From: Actinomycetota bacterium
GTDB lineage: Bacteria; Actinomycetota; Actinomycetes; Actinomycetales; Microbacteriaceae
Direction: 5' to 3'
DNA length: 9,705 bases
NCBI GenBank assembly: GCA_009703545.1
Contig: WLFX01000026.1
Span: 1 to 9,705, forward strand
Shown: piece by piece, positions 1-4,850 of the stretch
Position numbering within the stretch: the first letter of the stretch is position 1
How the letters are laid out: every line of letters starts with the position of its first letter
Program-made: the position numbers and the translations under genes
The notes under the pieces: generated by a model
The model's database searches: none
What the model saw: only the letters and a program-made list of their open reading frames with translations
Told to the model about the DNA's origin: nothing

Positions 1-1
1 G

Positions 2-448
2 GTGATGTCGGGATATGCGGGCGGCCACGTCGATTCACCAAGTTACGAGGCGGTCTGCACGGGTTCCACGGGTCATGCCGAGGTCGTCGCGGTCACCTTT
101 GATGAGACGGTCATCCCCGCCGATGTCATTCTGGACGCGTTTTTCACCATGCACGACCCGCGCCAGTTGAACCGTCAGGGAAACGATGTGGGAACCCAGT
201 ACCGTTCAGTGATGTTCCCGACTGACTCGGATCAACGACAACTGTTCGAAGCCGCGCGCGACCGTGCAAACGAAACCTGGGGCGGTGGCGTTGTGACGAC
301 GATCGACGACTTCACCGAGTTTTTCCCGGCCGAGGACTATCACCAAGATTTCTTCGCCAACAACCCGACACAGGGTTATTGCCTTGCGGTGGCTGTCCCC
401 AAGGTCAACAAAGTGCGCGCCGGATTCGCACAGTACCTCACCGTTTAG
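2..448 (+). CDS. msrA: Peptide-methionine (S)-S-oxide reductase MsrA, 5'-truncated by the window edge
   Basis: This enzyme reduces the S-epimer of methionine sulfoxide in oxidised proteins and free methionine back to methionine in the cytoplasm, recycled by thioredoxin. The visible 148 codons begin at the SGYAGG motif, which in the family sits some 30-40 residues after the start, so the GTG/ATG at the window edge is not a real start. The GCFWC motif with the nucleophilic cysteine must lie upstream of base 1. Seen downstream are the HDPxQLNRQGNDVGTQYRS signature (about residues 51-69), the YHQDFF segment and the ending GYCLAVAVPKV with a candidate resolving cysteine. The C-terminus is short, ending about 20 residues after that cysteine. 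The reading frame is intact to TAG at 446-448. It is separated from the next gene by 143 bases and need not share its transcript. Confidence 0.95.
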   Translation: MMSGYAGGHVDSPSYEAVCTGSTGHAEVVAVTFDETVIPADVILDAFFTMHDPRQLNRQGNDVGTQYRSVMFPTDSDQRQLFEAARDRANETWGGGVVTTIDDFTEFFPAEDYHQDFFANNPTQGYCLAVAVPKVNKVRAGFAQYLTV

Positions 449-480
449 CGTCTCCACACGTCACCCGCCGCGCAGGTTTT

Positions 481-494
481 CCCCCGAGCGGGGG
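481..494 (+). terminator. Small GC hairpin after msrA (weak terminator candidate)
   Basis: Five C (481-485) and five G (490-494) enclose the four-base loop GAGC, starting 32 bases after the msrA stop codon. The stem is preceded by TTTT but followed only by TTC, so it lacks the U-tract of a classical intrinsic terminator. It could help end the msrA transcript. The assignment is tentative. Confidence 0.3.
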
Positions 495-534
495 TTCAGC
501 GATATGCAATGCGGGCGTTCGGGCCATTCTCGTT

Positions 535-572
535 GGTGGCGCCGGTCGCAGGTTGGGACGGCCGGCGCCGTC
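535..572 (+). promoter_or_regulatory. Strong leader hairpin directly upstream of the ssb ribosome binding site
   Basis: Bases 535-548 pair with 559-572 to give a 14-bp stem around a ten-base loop (549-558). The core GGCGCCGG (538-545) and CCGGCGCC (562-569) is perfect, and three flanking pairs are G-U wobbles. The stem ends eight bases before the Shine-Dalgarno sequence AAAGGAG (581-587), which serves the ssb ATG at 592. No U-run follows, so a simple intrinsic terminator is unlikely. It could be an mRNA leader structure affecting ssb translation or stability, a terminator of another type for msrA, or a DNA operator dyad. The pairing is read directly from the sequence; the role is inference. 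A TATGCA/TGCAAT stretch at 503-510 might be a -10 element but has no convincing -35. Confidence 0.5.
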
Positions 573-591
573 CACACTACAAAGGAGACAC

Positions 592-1026
592 ATGAGCGAC
601 ACCATCACCATCACCGGGCTCATCGCAACGACGCCTCGGCACGTTGTCACGAGCGAAGGACTTCCGATCACGAGCTTCCGGCTCGCATCATCGCAGCGTC
701 GATTCGACAAAGCGACCTCGGCATGGGTTGACGCATCGACCAACTGGTACACCGTCACGGCGTTTCGTCAACTGGCCATTAACGCCGTGCCTTCGCTGTC
801 GAAAGGAGACCGCATCGTCGTGACTGGCCGCTTGCGTGTTCGCGACTGGCAGACCGACGATCGAACGGGAACGAATGTCGAAATCGAGGCCGAAACGCTC
901 GGGCACGACTTGTTTTGGGGAACCGCGGTGTTCACGCGATTGGTCGCTCTCGGCGGAGACTCATCGACAACACAGGCGGAAACCGACGCTGAACCCAGCC
1001 CCGCCGAAGCGGTTGCCGTGGTCTGA
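592..1026 (+). CDS. ssb: Single-stranded DNA-binding protein (SSB paralogue without acidic tip)
   Basis: This 144-residue protein has a single OB-fold of the bacterial SSB family. The N-terminus MSDTITITGLIATTP, the segment ITSFRLASSQRR, the stretch NWYTVTAFRQLAINA (about 50-64) and GDRIVVTGRLRVRDWQ (about 73-88) are typical strands of the fold that bind single-stranded DNA. The start at 592 is chosen because AAAGGAG lies four bases upstream and the protein begins at the first OB strand; the frame stays open further upstream without homology. After the OB domain a short Ala/Glu/Thr tail ends in AEAVAVV. The Asp-rich tip ending in Pro-Phe, through which housekeeping SSBs recruit repair proteins, is absent. 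That matches the second actinobacterial SSB (the Rv2478c or SsbB type) rather than the replication SSB. The neighbouring ettA supports this, since Rv2478c and Rv2477c are also adjacent. Confidence 0.88.
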   Translation: MSDTITITGLIATTPRHVVTSEGLPITSFRLASSQRRFDKATSAWVDASTNWYTVTAFRQLAINAVPSLSKGDRIVVTGRLRVRDWQTDDRTGTNVEIEAETLGHDLFWGTAVFTRLVALGGDSSTTQAETDAEPSPAEAVAVV

Positions 1027-1052
1027 CTCAACTACCCCTGCTGACCTAGAAT
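1023..1052 (+). promoter_or_regulatory. Promoter of the lipoprotein gene, probably leaderless
   Basis: CTGACT at 1023-1028 resembles the -35 TTGACA, and TAGAAT at 1047-1052 resembles the -10 TATAAT, with an 18-base spacer. Six bases (GGGGGA) separate the -10 from the A of the ATG at 1059, so transcription would start at or within a base or two of the start codon. No usable Shine-Dalgarno exists, because the G-run is too close to the ATG. Leaderless mRNAs are common in actinobacteria. The -35 overlaps the ssb stop codon (1024-1026). Confidence 0.65.
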
Positions 1053-1058
1053 GGGGGA

Positions 1059-1514
1059 ATGACCGCACGCACCTTCGCCCTTGCCGTGGCCACGGTCATT
1101 TCTCTCACTCTAGGTGGTTGTTCTTTAGGTCTGAATGCCACGCCAAATGCGACGCCGACGCCTACGGGGTCGGCCGAACCGGCGCCCGTTTTCGTGCCGG
1201 ACGGCGATGCGCAAGACAACAAAGTCTTTTTCGATCACGTTCTTTCGGGTGTTGCCACCATCGACCAAAAACAACCAGGGCGAGCAATGGTCAATGCGCT
1301 TGTCAGTGCGGGCTTTCGAAAGGGGTCAATACAGGTCACCGAAGACTTAACGAAAACGCAGATCCCAGCAGATTCGGTGATTGTGGCTGTCCGAATCAAT
1401 CGGTCGTGCCTCGTCGGTCAACGAACAAATGACAAAGAATATTTCTCGTCGATTGAAAGCGCCCTCAAAACCGGTGGTTGCTTGGTCGGCACCACCCGAG
1501 TGATTGACTGGTAA
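1059..1514 (+). CDS. Small actinobacterial lipoprotein of unknown function (DUF6993-like)
   Basis: The 151-residue product starts with a charged MTAR, a hydrophobic segment (about 5-18) and the lipobox LGGC with cysteine 21. It should be exported, lipid-modified at Cys21 and held on the outer face of the membrane. A Thr/Pro/Ala-rich linker (about 26-48) leads to a compact domain (about 50-151) with the ending GTTRVIDW. Cys117 and Cys141, in SCLVGQ and GCLVGT, are the only other cysteines and may form a disulfide. The domain recalls DUF6993, seen in Microbacteriaceae near ettA; I make that match from memory. The start at 1059 is fixed by the signal peptide and by the promoter just before it. 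The stop lies five bases before ettA, so readthrough into ettA from the same promoter is likely. No function can be assigned. Confidence 0.8.
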   Translation: MTARTFALAVATVISLTLGGCSLGLNATPNATPTPTGSAEPAPVFVPDGDAQDNKVFFDHVLSGVATIDQKQPGRAMVNALVSAGFRKGSIQVTEDLTKTQIPADSVIVAVRINRSCLVGQRTNDKEYFSSIESALKTGGCLVGTTRVIDW

Positions 1515-1519
1515 AGACT

Positions 1520-3202
1520 GTGGCTGAATTCATCTACACAATGGTTCGAGCGCGTAAAACCGTGGGCGAAAAACTGATACTTGACGACGTGACGATGTCG
1601 TTCTTTCCCGGTGCCAAAATCGGCATGGTGGGCCCGAACGGCGCGGGAAAATCGACCATCCTCAAGATCATGGCGGGTCTCGACACTCCGTCGAATGGTG
1701 AAGCGCAGTTGTCACCCGGATACTCCGTCGGAATTTTGATGCAAGAACCGGAACTCGACGAAACGCGCACCGTACTCGAGAACGTGCAAGACGGTGTTCG
1801 TGGCATGTACGACAAACTCGAGCGTTTCAACGCAATCTCACTTCTCATGGGTGAACCTGACGCGGATTTCGATTCACTCCTCGCCGAGATGGGTGAGTTA
1901 CAAGAAGCCATCGACCACGCCGACGCGTGGGATCTTGATTCGCAACTCGAGCAGGCAATGGACGCACTTCGGTGCCCACCGTCGGATTCCGAAATTGGCG
2001 TCTTGTCGGGTGGTGAAAAGCGCCGAGTTGCGCTCTGCAAACTGTTGCTCGAAAAGCCTGATCTGTTGCTGCTTGACGAACCAACCAACCACCTCGACGC
2101 CGAGAGCGTCCTGTGGCTCGAACAGCACCTCGCCAAGTATCCCGGCGCTGTCATCGCGATTACCCACGACCGGTATTTCCTCGACCACGTCGCGCAGTGG
2201 ATCGCGGAAGTCGACCGCGGGCGTTTGTTCCCCTACGAAGGCAACTATTCGACCTACCTGGAAAAGAAGGCGGAACGTCTCGAGGTTCAAGGGAAAAAGG
2301 ACGTCAAGCTGGCCAAGCGTCTTGCCGAAGAACTCGATTGGGTTCGTTCGAACGCCAAGGGGCGTCAAGTTAAATCCAAAGCTCGTCTGGCACGATACGA
2401 AGAGATGGCGACGGAAGCTGAGCGCACCAAACGCCTCGATTTTGAAGAACTTCAGATCCCGCCGGGTCCTCGTCTGGGCGCCATCGTTCTCGAGGCAGAC
2501 AACATCACCAAGGGATTTGGCGATCGCGTCCTAATCGGCAACTTGTCGTTCTCGCTTCCGCGAAACGGAATTGTCGGAATCATCGGCCCGAACGGCGTGG
2601 GAAAGACGACTCTGTTCAAGACCATCGTCGGACTCGAGCCGCTTGATTCCGGGTCGCTCAAGGTCGGCGAAACCGTGAAGTTGTCGTATGTCGACCAGTC
2701 CCGCACCGGCATCGATCCAGCCAAGAACGTCTGGGAGGTCGTATCGGAAGGCCTCGATGTTATTCAGGTCGGGAACGTCGAGATTCCGTCGCGCGCCTAT
2801 GTGTCGACTTTTGGCTTCAAGGGCCCAGACCAGCAAAAGAAGGCGGGAATTCTTTCGGGCGGAGAGCGCAATCGTCTCAACCTGGCGTTGACTCTCAAGC
2901 AGGGCGGTAACCTCCTCCTTCTCGACGAACCGACCAACGATCTCGATGTCGAAACGCTGTCGTCTCTCGAGAACGCGCTTCTCGAGTTCCCCGGTTGCGC
3001 GGTGGTCATCACCCACGATCGCTGGTTCCTCGACCGCATTGCCACGCACATCCTTTCCTATGAGGGGACAGCCGACGATCCGGCGAACTGGTATTGGTTC
3101 GAAGGAAACTTTGAAGCCTATGAGACAAACAAGATTGAGCGACTTGGTGCCGATGCAGCCAAGCCACACCGTTCGACGTACCGGAAATTGACGCGCGACT
3201 GA
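1520..3202 (+). CDS. ettA: Energy-dependent translational throttle protein EttA (ABC-F ATPase)
   Basis: EttA is a soluble ABC-F protein that binds the ribosomal E site and gates entry into elongation according to the ATP/ADP state. The 560-residue length matches the family (E. coli about 555). The first nucleotide-binding domain has Walker A GPNGAGKS (38-45), signature LSGGE (162-166) and Walker B LLLLDEP (182-188) with catalytic Glu187. A short arm lies at about 95-140. The charged linker with the P-site tRNA contact region is about 240-320 (KKAERLEVQGKK, KGRQVKSKARL). The second domain has GPNGVGKT (356-363), LSGGE (445-449) and LLLLDE (465-470) with Glu470. These positions nearly equal E. 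coli Glu188 and Glu470. The GTG start gives MAEFIYTM, the usual EttA beginning, although only a weak AAAG precedes it. There is no membrane domain, so it is not a transporter. Confidence 0.97.
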   Translation: MAEFIYTMVRARKTVGEKLILDDVTMSFFPGAKIGMVGPNGAGKSTILKIMAGLDTPSNGEAQLSPGYSVGILMQEPELDETRTVLENVQDGVRGMYDKLERFNAISLLMGEPDADFDSLLAEMGELQEAIDHADAWDLDSQLEQAMDALRCPPSDSEIGVLSGGEKRRVALCKLLLEKPDLLLLDEPTNHLDAESVLWLEQHLAKYPGAVIAITHDRYFLDHVAQWIAEVDRGRLFPYEGNYSTYLEKKAERLEVQGKKDVKLAKRLAEELDWVRSNAKGRQVKSKARLARYEEMATEAERTKRLDFEELQIPPGPRLGAIVLEADNITKGFGDRVLIGNLSFSLPRNGIVGIIGPNGVGKTTLFKTIVGLEPLDSGSLKVGETVKLSYVDQSRTGIDPAKNVWEVVSEGLDVIQVGNVEIPSRAYVSTFGFKGPDQQKKAGILSGGERNRLNLALTLKQGGNLLLLDEPTNDLDVETLSSLENALLEFPGCAVVITHDRWFLDRIATHILSYEGTADDPANWYWFEGNFEAYETNKIERLGADAAKPHRSTYRKLTRD

Positions 3203-3879
3203 TGCCAGCTTCCAAGAGCATCTCGCTGACCTTCACGTCCCGTGAATCGATCAGTGACCTTGCGACATTCATCGATCGGTCTGGGCTCGTTGACAACTCC
3301 GCCGTTCGACTCGTCGCGAAAGGGAACCTCGTAGTGGCCTGGGTCCAAGTTCTCGCACCGCGGGGACTCAACGACACCACCCCGACAGTTCTCGGAATGC
3401 GTGGCGCGGAACTCGCGGTCGAGGCGAAGTTTGACATCGTCGTCCCTATCGATTCTCTTCGCGCTCGATTCGACAACGCAGTAGAGTCGGACAATGTTTT
3501 TGTCGTGACGATGCCGATGCAAACGCCTACCGTGCGCTGGAAAATTCCGCTTCCCCCTCAAACCGGATGGGAAACCCTCGGAAAGATCGGGGCATCCGAC
3601 CTTCAGGTCGTCGTGAGAGAAGGCATGAAGATCATCAAACGTAAAGTGCCGAGGAACGCCGAGGAACACATTGTACGTTCGTATCGTTCGCAGGTGTGGG
3701 GAACGACAATCAATGGATCACTCGGTTTACCGGCCGGAGTAGCTCTTGCGGCGGAAACCCTCGGTTTCTTTGGTGACAAGGTGATGGACATCTCGGTGAA
3801 AGAGCCGTGGATTCGGCTGTCGTCGACTCGCGGCGAGATTCTTGCCAAGCACACTCCCGTCATACTCGACGAGGCCTAA
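3202..3879 (+). CDS. Conserved actinobacterial protein of unknown function, coupled to ettA
   Basis: This 225-residue protein has no signal peptide or clear membrane segment and is probably cytoplasmic. Its ATG shares one base with the ettA stop (TGATG), so it is probably translated by reinitiation after ettA. Visible features are an N-terminal alternating beta-rich half (about 6-115), a PPQTGWETLGKIGASDL segment (118-134) typical of an unnamed actinobacterial family, a basic patch KIIKRKVPR (143-151), and a small-residue hydrophobic stretch LPAGVALAAETLGFF (176-190). I recognise the style of the family but no named domain or catalytic motif. In mycobacteria, gdh, a thioesterase and Rv2474c lie between ettA and glbO. 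This protein shows no hotdog-fold motif and might correspond to Rv2474c; that match is a guess. It is the last gene before the convergent junction. Confidence 0.75.
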   Translation: MPASKSISLTFTSRESISDLATFIDRSGLVDNSAVRLVAKGNLVVAWVQVLAPRGLNDTTPTVLGMRGAELAVEAKFDIVVPIDSLRARFDNAVESDNVFVVTMPMQTPTVRWKIPLPPQTGWETLGKIGASDLQVVVREGMKIIKRKVPRNAEEHIVRSYRSQVWGTTINGSLGLPAGVALAAETLGFFGDKVMDISVKEPWIRLSSTRGEILAKHTPVILDEA

Positions 3880-3891
3880 ACCCTAAAGGGT
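3880..3891. repeat. Inverted repeat across the convergent junction
   Basis: ACCCTAAAGGGT is a dyad at the only three bases (3880-3882) between the two opposing stop codons, and it runs into the end of glbO. Each strand could form a four-pair stem with a TAAA-type loop. That is too small to be a confident terminator. A short GGTC tandem repeat (3889-3900) follows. No better bidirectional terminator is visible here. Confidence 0.3.
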
Positions 3892-4287
3892 CGGTCGGTC
3901 GCCCCTGTTTACGTCGCTCATCGTGTTGACCATTGCATGTGCAGCGCGGTCGAGATAGTCCATGAGTGTTTCGCGGTGCAGCGGTGACAAGGCTTCGGAG
4001 TCGACCGCCGCCGTCATGTGGCGAAGCCAACGATCGCGCGCATCATCGTCAATTCGAAATGCATTGTGACGGGCGCGAAGCCGCGGGTGACCACGTTCAT
4101 CGGAATAACTAGTTGGACCACCCCAGTATTGTTCGAGGAATGCGGTGAGACGCCACACTGCTCCGTCCAAATCGTCCGGGTACATGGGCCGAAGGACGTC
4201 GTCCGTTCTGATGCCCTCGTAAAACCGCCGAACGATTCGATCGAAGGCGGCGTGCCCACCAACGTCTTCGAAAAAGCTATCGCTCAT
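3883..4287 (-). CDS. glbO: Group II truncated haemoglobin (trHbO)
   Basis: This 134-residue haem protein has the two-over-two globin fold of group II and closely follows mycobacterial GlbO. Tyr23 (B10, in RRFYEGI), Tyr36 (CD1, in MYPDD), the FLEQYWGGP block (50-58), RGHPRLRARH with proximal haem-ligand His74, and Trp87 (G8, in RDRWLRHM) are all present. The family binds oxygen tightly and is linked to oxygen, NO or peroxide chemistry, often at the membrane; the exact substrate here is unknown. The ATG overlaps the mscS stop codon as ATGA and there is no clear Shine-Dalgarno in front, so translation likely depends on coupling to mscS. The last ten residues (about 125-134) extend past the usual end of the family. 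The gene is convergent with the ettA strand, as in M. tuberculosis. Confidence 0.95.
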   Translation of the reverse strand: MSDSFFEDVGGHAAFDRIVRRFYEGIRTDDVLRPMYPDDLDGAVWRLTAFLEQYWGGPTSYSDERGHPRLRARHNAFRIDDDARDRWLRHMTAAVDSEALSPLHRETLMDYLDRAAHAMVNTMSDVNRGDRPTL

Positions 4288-4850
4288 CGAAGTTTGTGAT
4301 CAAAGTTGGCGACGCGTTGAATCTGACCGTTGCGAACGAACCACAACACGCCCTTCGTATCGCGGACCTTGGTCACGCGAATCGTCACTTCTTCGACAAC
4401 TCCCTTGACGTCACCGAGGTCGACCTTGTCACCGACTCCGAGCTGGTCTTCGAACACCATGAAAATACCGTTGAAAATGTCACGGATGATATCTTGGGCA
4501 CCGAGTGCGATACCCGCTCCGAGAATTCCCAGGCTGGCGACGATTGCGGTGATTTCGAAACCCAACTCTCCAAGAATCAAGATGAGTGCGACTGCGCCGA
4601 CACCCCAATTCGCGAACGAGCGAAGCACAGACCCCAGGGTTTGAGTGCGCTGAGCCAACCGCGCGTTTTGGGTCTTGGCCGACGAGCGAGGGCTTGGGGT
4701 TGCGTCACCGGCGACAACTCGTGCGATGACACGATTGACGGTCATCACGACAATGAGCCGAACGATAACGGCCCCGGCCAGAATCGCGAGGATCCGAAAC
4801 AGAGTTGCATTAGAACCGAGGAACGCGCTGACTTCTGTCCAACTGGTCAC
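4284..4850 (-). CDS. Short MscS-family mechanosensitive ion channel
   Basis: The 188-residue membrane protein belongs to the small-conductance mechanosensitive channel family, which opens under membrane tension to release solutes on hypo-osmotic shock. Predicted membrane segments are about 18-38 and 82-97, followed by the pore-lining TM3 region ASLGILGAGIALGAQDII (105-122), rich in packed Gly and Ala. The amphipathic part and the beta domain follow (IFNGIFMVFEDQLGVGDKVDL, then VVEEVTIRVTKVRDTKG and WFVRNGQI). The protein ends at about the end of the beta domain, so most of the C-terminal alpha/beta vestibule of E. coli MscS (286 residues) is missing. The GTG start overlaps the pepN stop as GTGA and has GAGG (4858-4861) seven bases upstream. 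The stop overlaps the glbO start. No frameshift is seen, so the short form appears genuine. Confidence 0.9.
   Translation of the reverse strand: MTSWTEVSAFLGSNATLFRILAILAGAVIVRLIVVMTVNRVIARVVAGDATPSPRSSAKTQNARLAQRTQTLGSVLRSFANWGVGAVALILILGELGFEITAIVASLGILGAGIALGAQDIIRDIFNGIFMVFEDQLGVGDKVDLGDVKGVVEEVTIRVTKVRDTKGVLWFVRNGQIQRVANFDHKLR

Noticed and set aside
379..591. Upstream in-frame extension of ssb and other open frames in the msrA-ssb gap
   Set aside because: The extension overlaps msrA, runs through the GC hairpin, has no SSB-like residues, and the ATG at 592 has a good ribosome binding site and the true SSB N-terminus.
2531..3169. 212-residue - strand open frame inside ettA
   Set aside because: It lies wholly antisense to the conserved second ATPase domain of EttA and resembles no protein.
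1520..3202. EttA as an antibiotic-resistance ABC-F protein or drug exporter
   Set aside because: Length, N-terminus, linker and positions of both catalytic glutamates match EttA; there are no membrane segments and no long resistance-type linker.
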